DNA of 64,000 nucleotides from Clostridia bacterium (GCA_017439715.1 JAFSIR010000025.1:55382-119381); one strand, 5' to 3'; positions 24,271 through 32,555 are shown, numbered from the stretch's first letter. Program-made: numbers and translations. The notes: a model not told the origin generated them from the letters alone.

Positions 24271-24431
24271 TTTGCTTTAAGTGCGGCAAAATCCGGGGCA
24301 GGCAGCAAGCACTTTTAAAGCCCATCTCAGTCCCTCTTAATAACACATAATCCGCTGTTAAATGCTTCCATCCGGCGAATGAAAAAGATTGCAGATTTCT
24401 CACAAATTCTATATTTTATCTGAGCTTTTCG

Positions 24432-24460
24432 TTGACAGATATATATGTAAATGGTATGAC
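24432..24460 (+). promoter_or_regulatory. Promoter before the SipW locus
   Basis: Consensus TTGACA at 24432-24437, 17-base spacer, TATGAC at 24455-24460. It would give a transcript that meets the hairpin at 24494 after about 30 bases. Confidence 0.5.
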
Positions 24461-24493
24461 AACCACAACATATAGATACATGTGTGTCTTTGT

Positions 24494-24525
24494 AAGGAGT
24501 AGTTCGGTGCAAGTACTCCTTTTTG
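24494..24525 (+). terminator. Terminator-like hairpin in the SipW leader
   Basis: Stem AAGGAGTA/TACTCCTT with a 12-base loop, then a T run. It lies between the promoter and sipW, so it would act either as an attenuator or as the end of a small RNA of about 65 bases. Confidence 0.55.
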
Positions 24526-24604
24526 TCGCCCTTACAATTCCCCAAATTGATATTCTTGATTGCTCTCATTCATGGATATGCTTGAGAAGGCATAAGAAAC
24601 AGAA

Positions 24605-25198
24605 ATGAAAAGCAGATCAAAAAAGATATTGAACATTTTCAAAACGATCATGGTCGCAATGATTGTAATACTTGCAATCATGCTTGTTGGTGTCAGGCTG
24701 TTTGGTTTGCGGGTTTTCGCTGTCCTTTCCGGTTCTATGGAGTCTGAGTATCCGGTTGGCTCCTTAATATATGTCAAGAAAGTTGACTATAAAGAACTCA
24801 AGGTTGGCGGTCGCATCACGCACCTTCTTGCTGAGAACACAGTTGTAACACACCGTATTATCGAAGTTTTGGTTGACGAGGAAGACCCCAACACAATTGG
24901 ATACTTCATACAGGGCGATGCAAACGGGATCCCGGATGCAAAGTCGGTGCATTACAAGAACATTATCGGTATGCCGGTGTTCACAATTCCTTATATGGGT
25001 TATGTATCAAATTACATTCAGAACCCACCAGGCATGTATGTTGCCATTTCTGCAGGCGCCATTTTGGTGATGCTTGCATTTCTTCCGGATCTGTTTGCGG
25101 ATGACAAGAAAAAGCAGCCTGCACGCGGGAAGAAAAACCTTCTCGCCATTCTTGAGACAAAGCCGCAATGCTCCCGATATACTCCCTATATACTCTAA
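24605..25198 (+). CDS. sipW: SipW-type signal peptidase I
   Basis: A membrane serine protease of 197 residues that cleaves the special signal peptides of TasA-like fibre proteins. The N-terminal helix spans KIMLVGVRLFG-type residues 10-35. The catalytic Ser is in VLSGSMESEYPVGSL at about 45, and the ER/SipW-type His replaces the usual Lys in VVTHRIIEV at about 80. GDANGIPDAKSV and a C-terminal helix complete the pattern. It heads a small locus with its substrates. Codon use is AT-richer than the surroundings, a hint of transfer. The site before ATG 24605 is weak. Confidence 0.9.
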   Translation: MKSRSKKILNIFKTIMVAMIVILAIMLVGVRLFGLRVFAVLSGSMESEYPVGSLIYVKKVDYKELKVGGRITHLLAENTVVTHRIIEVLVDEEDPNTIGYFIQGDANGIPDAKSVHYKNIIGMPVFTIPYMGYVSNYIQNPPGMYVAISAGAILVMLAFLPDLFADDKKKQPARGKKNLLAILETKPQCSRYTPYIL

Positions 25199-25210
25199 AG
25201 AGGTTTTCCT

Positions 25211-25405
25211 ATGAAAACAAAAAGAAAAGCTTTGCCCCTGGCATTTTGTGCGGTATTGCTTGTCGCTGCATCCGTGCTTGGGACAATGGCTTACCTGACA
25301 TCTACGGACGACGTTAGAAACACGTTCGCCGTTGGCTCCATCACAATTACGCTGGATGAAGCGCCCGTTGATGGCGGTCAATTGAAAGCTGCAACGATAG
25401 AATAG
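25211..25405 (+). pseudogene. Truncated TasA/camelysin-like protein with SipW-type signal
   Basis: 64 codons behind a good AGAGG site. A SipW-type signal peptide (AVLLVAASVLGTMAYLTST) is followed by the first strand of a TasA-like domain (NTFAVGSITITLDEAPVD), then a stop at KAATIE. Full-length relatives are usually about 200 residues, so most of the domain is gone. It is probably the remnant of the fibre subunit cut by SipW; the tiny product could still be made. Confidence 0.65.
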
Positions 25406-25419
25406 GAAGGATGATGACG

Positions 25420-26060
25420 ATGAAGAAATTGCTAAGTAAAGTTATCTCCCTTCTGGTCGTTGCTGTTGTGCTGTGCAGTCTGTCTGTTTCGGCATATGCA
25501 GCAGGTACCGTTACATATATCAAAGATGCCGGACAGTTCATCTTTGAACCTGGCAGCAATTATTCGCCCACGGATCTGTTTTCTGATTTCAAGAATGTCA
25601 TGCCCGGTGACAGCATCACGCAGCAGATCTTGATTCGCAACGATGCATCCAACCAGGTAAAGATCGATCTTTACTTGCGCTCTTTGGGCGCGCAGCAGGA
25701 CACTGATCTATTCTTGTCTCAGATGAATTTAACCGTAGAACAAGCAGGAAATCCACCTTGTTTGATGCGCCGTCTAACGAGACTGCCCAACTCACCGATT
25801 GGGTTTATTTGGGCACGGTCCAATCCGGAGGCGAGATTTTACTGAACGTCACGTTGGAAGTTCCGATAACCATGGGAAATGAGTTTCAGGAACAGATTGG
25901 TTATATCGATTGGCAGTTCAAAGTTGAGGAGTTGCCCAGTCCGCCCGAAACCGGAGATAACCAACCAATCTTGCTCTACATTGGGTTGATGGCATTTAAC
26001 CTTACCGGACTGGTCGTCCTGGTATTGAAGAAAAAGCGTAAAACGAATGTAGAAGAATGA
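25420..26060 (+). pseudogene. Cell-wall-anchored TasA-domain protein with PPxTG sorting signal, frameshifted
   Basis: Two overlapping frames form one gene. The first (ATG 25420, AGGAAGG 9 bases before) has a signal peptide ending SAYAAG and a domain with VMPGDSITQQILIRND as in TasA-like proteins, then loses frame after VEQAGN (about 25752). The second frame resumes at 25752 with STLFDAPSNETAQLTDWVY and ends with the sorting signal PPETGD, a hydrophobic stretch and KKKRKTNVEE. One T is missing in AAATCC. The intact product would have about 213 residues and be fixed to the wall by sortase. No sortase is in the window. Confidence 0.75.
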
Positions 26061-26071
26061 TAAGCATGAAT

Positions 26072-26116
26072 AGCCCATCCATGTGCGCAAATCGCGGCAT
26101 GAATGGGCTTTTTTTA
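26072..26116 (+). terminator. Intrinsic terminator of the SipW locus
   Basis: Stem AGCCCAT(C)CATG/CATGAATGGGCT with a loop of about 14 bases and a run of seven T's. Confidence 0.8.
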
Positions 26117-26215
26117 TGAGAATAGTTGAGCGCTCAATCCCGGCCGGTCATTATGACAGGGCGAGGAACACAACAACGGGAACAACGGCCGTTTTTTTGA
26201 ACGGTGAAATTGCTG

Positions 26216-26245
26216 TTGCACTTTGTCGCAATGCAGTGATATACT
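26216..26245 (+). promoter_or_regulatory. Promoter of the tautomerase gene
   Basis: TTGCAC at 26216-26221, 18-base spacer ending AGTGA, TATACT at 26240-26245. GGAGAG follows before the ATG. Confidence 0.55.
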
Positions 26246-26272
26246 AAATAAAACGAAAAAGGAGAGATTACC

Positions 26273-26509
26273 ATGCCTTTGATTACAGTGAAAATGCACA
26301 GCGGACGCACCAAGGAAGAACGCAACAAATTGGCGGATGATCTGTTCCAGGCCATTCAGGATTCTCTGGGCGTGCCGGCCCGTGCAGTAACGGTGGATAT
26401 TCAGGAAGTGCCCAAGGAAGAATGGGAAGAAAAGGTTGCGAATGTGGAAATGTATCCCCGTCAGGAACAGCTGTATTACCTGCGCGGCGAGAAAAAGGAA
26501 CAGGAATGA
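26273..26509 (+). CDS. 4-oxalocrotonate tautomerase family protein
   Basis: 78 residues. The enzyme family uses the N-terminal proline, exposed after removal of Met, as catalytic base: the product starts M-PLITVKMHSGRTKEERNKL and has VTVDIQEVPKEEW, all typical. Family members are usually 60-80 residues and form hexamers. The substrate is unknown. It is coupled by ATGA to a 30-residue membrane peptide. Confidence 0.88.
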   Translation: MPLITVKMHSGRTKEERNKLADDLFQAIQDSLGVPARAVTVDIQEVPKEEWEEKVANVEMYPRQEQLYYLRGEKKEQE

Positions 26510-26598
26510 GCAATAAAACAGCCAAAGCCGTGGCCCGCATTCTGTGCGGTCTGTTGGCGTTTTTGTTCGTGTTCTCAGCCGTGCGCTATTTGGTTTAA
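26506..26598 (+). CDS. 30-residue single-helix membrane peptide
   Basis: The start ATG overlaps the tautomerase stop (ATGA), and the reading is MSNKTAKAVARILCGLLAFL followed by FVFSAVRYLV. A basic N-terminus and one hydrophobic helix suggest an inner-membrane peptide. It ends directly before a terminator. The overlap, the composition and its position make translation likely. I do not recognise it; many Clostridial tail-end peptides of this kind have no known function. Confidence 0.6.
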   Translation: MSNKTAKAVARILCGLLAFLFVFSAVRYLV

Positions 26599-26606
26599 CG
26601 GTAAAG

Positions 26607-26636
26607 AAGGGCTGCCAAAGCAGCCCTTTTTTTATT
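26607..26636 (+). terminator. Intrinsic terminator
   Basis: Stem AAGGGCTG/CAGCCCTT with a 6-base loop and a T run, directly after the 30-residue peptide gene. Confidence 0.85.
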
Positions 26637-26679
26637 TCCGGGAAGAGTTATTGTGTGTGTCTGTATACCCTGCAATCGT

Positions 26680-26708
26680 TTGCGTTTATAGGATAAACTG
26701 AGTATAAT
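26680..26708 (+). promoter_or_regulatory. Promoter of the radical SAM-murJ operon
   Basis: TTGCGT at 26680-26685, 17-base spacer, perfect TATAAT at 26703-26708. It places the ATG at 26709 upstream of the transcript start, which supports the later TTG. Confidence 0.6.
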
Positions 26709-26747
26709 ATGCTATTGGAGGAAATATATACGATTGGAGGCATCATT

Positions 26748-27926
26748 TTGGCGAATACAACAGCCATTGACGCATATCCTATGGAGAAACTGTATGTGGA
26801 GGCAAGCACCCTGTGCAATTTGAACTGCACAATGTGTATGCGCCGCCTGTGGAAAGATGAACCTATCGGTCATATGGATATGAATTTGTATCGCAAACTG
26901 ATCGATGAAATAAAAGAGATTGACACCATCCACACCGTGTTTTTCGGTGGCGTGGGTGAACCCACATTCCATCCCCAGTTTGAGGAAATGGTGCGCCTTG
27001 CGCATGACGCGGGCAAAAAGGTGGAGTGCGTAACAAACGGCACCATGATTGGCCCCGGCCGCATCGAGCGGCTGATCGAAGCGGGCCTTTCGCAGGTTTG
27101 GGTCAGTGTAGACGGGTTTGATGAAGAGGTGTATGACACCATCCGCGAGGGCGGCCATTTTGATTTGGTGCGCCGCAACCTGATCCATATCAACAACCTG
27201 CGCATGGATAAAACCAAATATATGCATTTCAGAACGGGACTCACCTTTGTGGCCATGAAGGATAACATCGGCCAGATCCCCGAACTGATGAAGTTTGCCT
27301 GGCGCGTCAGCGCGGCAGACGTGAAGATGACGCATGTGCTGCCGTATGACCAAAAGAATGCCGAACAGGCGCTTTTCTGGCGCCTGCTGTATGACAGCGC
27401 GTATGAACTGCGCCCTGAAGACAGAGATAAAACGATGTTTGGCACGGAAGGGTACAGGAACAACACCCATGTTGATATGCCGTTTTTCGATATCAATGAT
27501 ACCACCGTCGGCCCGTTGGCGCACCTATTCAAACAGCCAAGCACCTTCTCTATCATGGGCGACCCGCTCCACCGCAAACAGCGGCACTGCAAGTTTGTGC
27601 AGGAGAATAACGTGTTTGTGCGCTGGGATGGGAAAGTCACCCAGTGCATGGCGCTGCTGCACCCGAGCGAAACATATCTGCTGGGCCATCACCGCGTGAT
27701 CGACCCGTACTTTTTCGGCGATGTGAACGAAAGCACCCTTCAGCAGGTGTGGGACGATCCCACCTATGCCGCGTTCCGCGACCGCGTACGGCGGTTTGAT
27801 TTCTCGTTCTGCACGTCCTGCGGCGGTTGCCACCGCATCGACGGCAACCGGGAAGACTGTTTTGGCAACGAACACCCGACCTGCGGCGCCTGCCTGTGGG
27901 CTCAGGGCTTTATCCAATGTCCGTAA
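26748..27926 (+). CDS. Radical SAM/SPASM-type protein
   Basis: 392 residues. The radical SAM cluster CNLNCTMC (Cys 23, 27, 30) and VFFGGVGEPTFHP at about 65 are clear. After the barrel come a substrate-pocket region and a cysteine-rich C-terminus: C..F, QCMALL, CTSCGGCH, CFGN, CGACLWAQGFIQC, as in SPASM-type auxiliary iron-sulfur cluster domains. It vaguely resembles maturases of tungsten oxidoreductases, but no such oxidoreductase is near. The start TTG 26748 lies 7 bases after GGAGG; ATG 26709 would lie in the promoter. It is 19 bases upstream of murJ. Confidence 0.82.
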   Translation: MANTTAIDAYPMEKLYVEASTLCNLNCTMCMRRLWKDEPIGHMDMNLYRKLIDEIKEIDTIHTVFFGGVGEPTFHPQFEEMVRLAHDAGKKVECVTNGTMIGPGRIERLIEAGLSQVWVSVDGFDEEVYDTIREGGHFDLVRRNLIHINNLRMDKTKYMHFRTGLTFVAMKDNIGQIPELMKFAWRVSAADVKMTHVLPYDQKNAEQALFWRLLYDSAYELRPEDRDKTMFGTEGYRNNTHVDMPFFDINDTTVGPLAHLFKQPSTFSIMGDPLHRKQRHCKFVQENNVFVRWDGKVTQCMALLHPSETYLLGHHRVIDPYFFGDVNESTLQQVWDDPTYAAFRDRVRRFDFSFCTSCGGCHRIDGNREDCFGNEHPTCGACLWAQGFIQCP

Positions 27927-27945
27927 GAAGGGAGAGACCCTGTTT

Positions 27946-29460
27946 ATGAGCCGACGCAGCCACACCGCCCGCACCACGCTGACGGTTACGCTGATCATCA
28001 TTTTAAGCAAAACCATGGGCTTCGTGCGTGAAATGGTACTGGCTGCTTATTTTGGTCAGAGCGTGGAGAGCGATGCCTATGTTGCCGCTTACAGCATCCT
28101 GGCCATCATGATGCTGCTTTTCAGCGCCGGCATCTCTTCCACTTTTATTCCCATTTACACGCGTGCGCGCCTGCGCGCCGGTGACAGGGAAGCGGATAAA
28201 TACGCCTCCGGCGTGCTGATGCTGTATCTTGTGCTGGGCGTGCTGGCATCCATTGCGGCGTACGCGCTGGCCCCGGCGGTGTGCAGCCTTGTATACCGCG
28301 CCAAAGAAGGGCTTGACCTAACGATAGAACTAACACGCATTATGTACCCCGCGCTTGCGTTTTTTGCCATGAGCGGTGTGCTGACAAACGTGCTCAACGC
28401 CCGCGAAAAGTTTATTCCCGAACAGCTTATGGGCTTTGTGATGTCATTTTTGCTCATCGGCGCTTGCGTGTTCTTTGGCTCCATCCGCGCCGTGGCTATT
28501 TCCGTGGCGCTTACGGGCGTGCTGCAGTTTTTGCTGATTGTGCCGTTCATGCGCCGCCAGTTCCGGTTCACTTTTAGGGCCGGCGGCACCGGGAAAGACC
28601 TTTTGCGAACGTTCACCCTCGCGATCCCTGCGCTGATCTCCATGGCGTTTAACGAGATCAACCATCAGGTAGACGTAATCATCGGCTCGTCGCTCACCGT
28701 GGGCGTGATCACCGCTGTAAACAAATCCTATTCCCTTGTGGCGGCGGTGCAGGGCATCCTCGTTGTTCCGCTTACCACGATCATGTTCAGCCGACTGAGC
28801 CGCATTGCGGCCCGAGAAGACAGAAAGGCGTTCGCCGAAACCGTGAGTTCTTCGCTTGAAATTCTGGCCATGATCATCCTGCCCGTTTCGGTCATCTGCC
28901 TGTTCCTGCAGCAGGAAATCATTGCCCTTGCGTTCCAGCGTGGCGCGTTCACCGCGGCCAACACCGCGTTCACCGCGCCGGTGTTTGGGTTTTATATTCT
29001 CGGCACGCTTGGCTTTGGTTTTAGAAGCTTCCTTACCCGCGTGTTCTATGCCCGGCAGGACACCCGCTCTCCCATGTGGGTCGGCATTCTGTGCGTGGGC
29101 GTGAATATTGGGCTGGATATTTTGCTTGCGCGCCCCATGGGCGCCTGCGGCTTAACGCTGGCCACCTCCGTTTCCGGCTTTGTGGGCGCCATTGTGCTGC
29201 TCATTCTGCTGAAAAAGAAACTGGAAGGCACGCATTTTATTGGCTTTAGCGGTCAGCTTTTGCGCATGGCCGCGGCCACGGCCATTGCCTTTGGCGCAAT
29301 GTATTTTGCATCCATGCTGTTGCCGTTCGGCGCAGGCCTGGGCCGCTTATTTCTGCGCTGCGTGCTGTGCGCAGCGGTTTACCTGGCATCGTTCCTTGTG
29401 CTGTGTGCGGTGCTCAAAGTGCGCGTGCTGCGCGACCTTAAATCCATGATAAAACGCTGA
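27946..29460 (+). CDS. murJ: Lipid II flippase
   Basis: A membrane protein of about 504 residues and 13-14 helices in the MOP/MVF superfamily that moves lipid II to the outer face for wall synthesis. The first helix reads TVTLIIILSKTMGFVREMVLAAYFGQS, a MurJ hallmark. Later come NEINHQVDVIIGSSL and RVFYARQDTRSPM. ATG 27946 follows GGGAGAG by 9 bases and the frame to 27766 overlaps the previous gene, so the later start is preferred. It shares a transcript with the radical SAM gene. Confidence 0.92.
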   Translation: MSRRSHTARTTLTVTLIIILSKTMGFVREMVLAAYFGQSVESDAYVAAYSILAIMMLLFSAGISSTFIPIYTRARLRAGDREADKYASGVLMLYLVLGVLASIAAYALAPAVCSLVYRAKEGLDLTIELTRIMYPALAFFAMSGVLTNVLNAREKFIPEQLMGFVMSFLLIGACVFFGSIRAVAISVALTGVLQFLLIVPFMRRQFRFTFRAGGTGKDLLRTFTLAIPALISMAFNEINHQVDVIIGSSLTVGVITAVNKSYSLVAAVQGILVVPLTTIMFSRLSRIAAREDRKAFAETVSSSLEILAMIILPVSVICLFLQQEIIALAFQRGAFTAANTAFTAPVFGFYILGTLGFGFRSFLTRVFYARQDTRSPMWVGILCVGVNIGLDILLARPMGACGLTLATSVSGFVGAIVLLILLKKKLEGTHFIGFSGQLLRMAAATAIAFGAMYFASMLLPFGAGLGRLFLRCVLCAAVYLASFLVLCAVLKVRVLRDLKSMIKR

Positions 29461-29470
29461 ACACAATAAT

Positions 29471-29497
29471 AAAAAGCCCGCAGCTGCGGGCTTTTTT
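29471..29497. terminator. Intrinsic terminator between convergent genes
   Basis: Stem AAAAGCCCGCAG/CTGCGGGCTTTT with almost no loop and a T run, between murJ and the minus-strand nucleotidase gene. Confidence 0.85.
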
Positions 29498-29508
29498 GTT
29501 TTTGTGTG

Positions 29509-31038
29509 TTACGGCGCTTCCGTTACAATGATGATGCGGCCGGCGCTGCTATTATACGCTTCGGGCACCGTGCCGCCCAGCTGTTCATCAAGATAGGTGA
29601 TCAGCGCTTCATCCAACGCGCCGTATTCGCCGATCTTTTCGCATTGGGGGAGCATGGAAAACCCATCACCGCCGATATACAGATAATCGTTTGTGGCAAG
29701 GGTATACATGCGCTCGGGATCCAGCGGCTCATGGCCGATCATCACGTTCTGCACCCGGTTTTCTTCAAGATATGTGTGGATCTCAAAGCTCATGCCGGAC
29801 ACCTGCGGAAAGCCACCCGCCGCGGCAGGGCAGGCCGCGGTACCCACTTCCAACGCTTTAAGCAGATCGGCGCCCTTGATGTTCAGCGTGCATACCGTGT
29901 TGCCGAAAGGGAACACGGCATTCATCATGCCATAGGTGATCGACCCGGGCGCTACGGATGTGCGAATGCCGCCGCCGTTTGTCAGCGCCACTTGAGCGTT
30001 GCCCACATAGCGAAGCGCATCGGCGCACAGATCGCCCAGGTTCGTTTCCTCCGTGCGCACGCCGGGGTCGCGCTCGCCGTTCAAAAGAACGTTGCTCTGG
30101 CCGATCACTACGGCAAGCTTCGGCGCAATGGCTTCCTTTTTATCCTCGATCAGATCGGTGATCGCCGCATCCTTTTTCGCTTCGGTGATCAGCTGCGCCG
30201 TTACCGTGCCATCCGTATGGATGGTCACTTTGCCGATGGACGTTAAATAATCCCCCGTTTGCGCGATCAGCACGTTCTGCCCCTCTTTATCCTGCACGGT
30301 CAACCCCTCAGGCAGCTCGGTGTGGCTGTGCCCGTCGATCACAACGGTCACATCCGTGAGCTGTGATACAAGATCACTTGTCCGGAATGGCTTGCTTTCT
30401 TCATCCAGCCCCAAATGGGTAAGCAGCACGATATACTGCGCGCCTTCTTTTTGCGCGGCGCGGATACTTTTTTGCACCACGGAAACCAGATCCGCTTCGC
30501 TGAAAGTATGACCCTCTACATTGAGGGGGTTGGTTTTGGTGGCCGTTTCCGGCGTGCTCACGCCGATCACACCAACGCGCACACCCTCAAATTCAAACAC
30601 GGCATGACCTGTAAACACCGGCGTGCTGCCTTTAAGAAAATTGCAGCTCAAAAGCGGAAAATCCATTTCCTCGCTCAATTCCAGAAGCATGGCCGTGCCA
30701 TAGTTGAAATCATGGTTGCCGGGCACCATCGCGCTGTACCCCACCGCGTTCATGATTTGAACAATATCGCGCCCCTCACTCAAATTGGCAATAGGCAGGC
30801 CGTGCAGTGCATCGCCCGCGTCAAGCAGCAGCACATGGTTGCCCGCGCTGATCTCGCTTTCTTTTACGGTTTTCACCGCGGCGTATCCCAGGTTATCGTC
30901 TACCCGGCTGTGCACATCGTTTGTGTGCAGGATCACGATATCGGCCGTGTTCGTCGGCGCCGGCACGTTTGCTCCGCACCCCAAAACAAACAAACACAGC
31001 GCTAACACCCATGCCCAAAAGATCGCTTGTTTTTTCAT
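29509..31038 (-). CDS. 5'-nucleotidase/UshA-like metallophosphatase, lipoprotein
   Basis: A secreted nucleotide phosphatase of 509 residues. The lipoprotein signal ends LFVLGC. The two-metal centre is complete: ILHTNDVHSR, LLDAGDALHG, VPGNHDFNYG, LLTHLGLDEE, DGHSHTE. The C-terminal substrate-binding domain has TNLGDLCADALRY, NGGGIRTSVAPG and DYLYIGGDGFSM, where aromatic residues stack the nucleobase. ATG 31038 starts the signal peptide; a longer frame to 31173 is not needed. It may supply nucleosides and phosphate. Its promoter abuts the stop codon of the ZIP gene. Confidence 0.92.
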   Translation of the reverse strand: MKKQAIFWAWVLALCLFVLGCGANVPAPTNTADIVILHTNDVHSRVDDNLGYAAVKTVKESEISAGNHVLLLDAGDALHGLPIANLSEGRDIVQIMNAVGYSAMVPGNHDFNYGTAMLLELSEEMDFPLLSCNFLKGSTPVFTGHAVFEFEGVRVGVIGVSTPETATKTNPLNVEGHTFSEADLVSVVQKSIRAAQKEGAQYIVLLTHLGLDEESKPFRTSDLVSQLTDVTVVIDGHSHTELPEGLTVQDKEGQNVLIAQTGDYLTSIGKVTIHTDGTVTAQLITEAKKDAAITDLIEDKKEAIAPKLAVVIGQSNVLLNGERDPGVRTEETNLGDLCADALRYVGNAQVALTNGGGIRTSVAPGSITYGMMNAVFPFGNTVCTLNIKGADLLKALEVGTAACPAAAGGFPQVSGMSFEIHTYLEENRVQNVMIGHEPLDPERMYTLATNDYLYIGGDGFSMLPQCEKIGEYGALDEALITYLDEQLGGTVPEAYNSSAGRIIIVTEAP

Positions 31039-31077
31039 CTGTTTTTCCTCTTGTGTTATTTGGGTTTTGCCCAAAAA

Positions 31078-31106
31078 AGTATACCATAAGCGTATCTCTC
31101 GGGCAA
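31078..31106 (-). promoter_or_regulatory. Promoter of the 5'-nucleotidase gene
   Basis: Minus strand TTGCCC (plus 31101-31106), 17-base spacer, TATACT (plus 31078-31083). It starts one base after the ZIP gene stop codon. Confidence 0.6.
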
Positions 31107-31880
31107 TTAAGACAGCCCAACATCCAACAGCATCATGACCACAAATCCTATCATGCAGCCCATTGTGGCCCAAGTGCCGCCGCTATGCTGGGCTGACGGG
31201 ATCAATTCCTGCACCACTACGTAGATCATTGCCCCTGCGGCGAACGCCAGCGCCCAGGGCAGCACCGGCTGCATGAACACCACCAGCGCCGCGCCCAGCA
31301 CCCCCGAAACAGGCTCTACCAGGGCAGACGCCTGGCCCCAGAGAAAGCAGCGGTGCAGGGAACAACCGGAGCGTCTGAGCGGCAGGGCCACCGCCGCCCC
31401 TTCCGGAAAGTTCTGCAGCCCAATGCCGAGGCTCAGCATGAGTGCTCCCATCAGCGCTTCCGGGCCTCCTTGGCTGACCGCGCCGAACGCAACGCCGACA
31501 GCCAACCCTTCGGGAATATTATGCAGCGTGATGGAGAAAACGAGCAGGATGCTCTGCCGATTATGCTTTGTGTTCAGGTGGCGCAGCAAATATTTATCGC
31601 TGAAAAATAAAAACGCGGCGCCCAGAGAAAAGCCAATGCCCACCACCAGCGCCGGCGGCACAGGCCCGCTTTGCGCCGCTTCGATTGCCGGCTGCAAAAG
31701 CGAGAAAAAGGCAGCCGCTGTCATCACGCCTGCCGCCGCCCCCAGCAGCAGATCCAGCGTTTTCTGGCTCACGCCGCGGCAGGCGTAAACAGCCGCCGCA
31801 CCTGCTACCGTTAAAAAATAAGTGAACAGCGTGCCTCCCAGCGCCAGCAGCACCGGGTGCACCGTAAGTAGCCATGTCAA
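31107..31880 (-). CDS. ZIP family metal transporter (zinc/iron importer type)
   Basis: About 257 residues, with eight membrane helices. The metal path motifs HNIPEGLAVGVAFG (helix IV) and QNFPEGAAVALPL (helix V) are the ZIP signatures, placing it in the ZupT/GufA-like group. I chose the TTG at 31880 after the G-rich site GGGGGGGGA; an ATG at 31904 is possible but would put the G run inside the gene. It diverges from the cyclase gene and lies directly before the 5'-nucleotidase. Confidence 0.88.
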   Translation of the reverse strand: MTWLLTVHPVLLALGGTLFTYFLTVAGAAAVYACRGVSQKTLDLLLGAAAGVMTAAAFFSLLQPAIEAAQSGPVPPALVVGIGFSLGAAFLFFSDKYLLRHLNTKHNRQSILLVFSITLHNIPEGLAVGVAFGAVSQGGPEALMGALMLSLGIGLQNFPEGAAVALPLRRSGCSLHRCFLWGQASALVEPVSGVLGAALVVFMQPVLPWALAFAAGAMIYVVVQELIPSAQHSGGTWATMGCMIGFVVMMLLDVGLS

Positions 31881-31908
31881 TTCGAGTCCCCCCCCTCGGC
31901 GCATAGTA

Positions 31909-31937
31909 TGGCAATGAGTGCAAAAATGTGATATGAT
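31909..31937 (+). promoter_or_regulatory. Promoter of the cyclase gene pair
   Basis: Weak TGGCAA at 31909-31914, 17-base spacer ending TGTGA, TATGAT at 31932-31937, another example of the TGTGATAT form. Confidence 0.45.
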
Positions 31938-31967
31938 GAACCAAATTAATGGGAGGGGAACGGCGGA

Positions 31968-32555
31968 TTGCGGTTATTTGATGTGACAAGAACGGTGCAG
32001 GAAGCGCCCGTTTATCCCGGCTCGGCGCCGGTTTCTATTCGCCGGGTGACCGATCGGGCAAACGGCGATGAGTTTACCGTGTCGCAAATCAACGCCGGCA
32101 GCCATATGGGCAGTCATGCGGACGCATTCAGCCATGTTGGCGGCCCCGATATCGGGATTGACCAAATGCCCCTGTCCCATTATATCGGCCCGTGCAGGCT
32201 GATCAGCACAGCGCAGAACGCGCTGATAGAGCCGAAAGATCTGGGCGATCTTTCGGGCGTGGAACGGCTGGCCCTTCATACCGGCGGGCACAGCTACTTA
32301 TCCGAGCGGGCGGCCCGGGCCATTGCGGGGGCGGACATCGTGTGTGTTTTGACCGATGCATGGAGCGTTGCCCCGTTGGATAATGAGGTTGCGGTGCACA
32401 CGGCCCTGTTGGGCGCCGGGGTGGCCGTGGTGGAAAACTTGGTGTTTGACGGCGTGGCAGACGGCGAATACTTTCTCTGTGCTGCGCCGATCAAGTATGC
32501 CGGAGCGGATGGAGCGCCTGTCCGCGCCGTGCTTATGAAGGAGGAAGTGCGATGA
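31968..32555 (+). CDS. Cyclase family protein (kynurenine formamidase-like)
   Basis: A metal-dependent hydrolase of 195 residues. The signature HxGxHxDxxxH is present as GSHMGSHADAFSHVG at about 45-60, with the Glu of VVENL at about 160. The family cleaves formamides and lactones, for example N-formylkynurenine, isatin or related rings. The start is TTG 31968, set by GGGAGGGG ten bases upstream; there is no ATG nearby. It is coupled to the next unknown gene by ATGA, and no tryptophan genes are near, so the substrate is open. Confidence 0.85.
   Translation: MRLFDVTRTVQEAPVYPGSAPVSIRRVTDRANGDEFTVSQINAGSHMGSHADAFSHVGGPDIGIDQMPLSHYIGPCRLISTAQNALIEPKDLGDLSGVERLALHTGGHSYLSERAARAIAGADIVCVLTDAWSVAPLDNEVAVHTALLGAGVAVVENLVFDGVADGEYFLCAAPIKYAGADGAPVRAVLMKEEVR

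Larger units (their letters stand above)
24271..24604 (+). other. AT-rich intergenic leader before the SipW locus
   Basis: No gene was found. It holds a promoter-like pair at 24432-24460 and a terminator-like hairpin at 24494-24525, described below. The base composition turns AT-rich here and stays so to about 26.1 kb, unlike the flanks. Confidence 0.6.

Noticed and set aside
25750..25756. Programmed frameshift in the PPxTG gene
   Set aside because: No slippery heptamer or downstream structure is visible; a lost T in AAATTCC explains it more simply.
24271..26116. Mobile element carrying the SipW locus
   Set aside because: Composition suggests transfer, but no transposase, integrase, terminal repeat or target duplication was seen.
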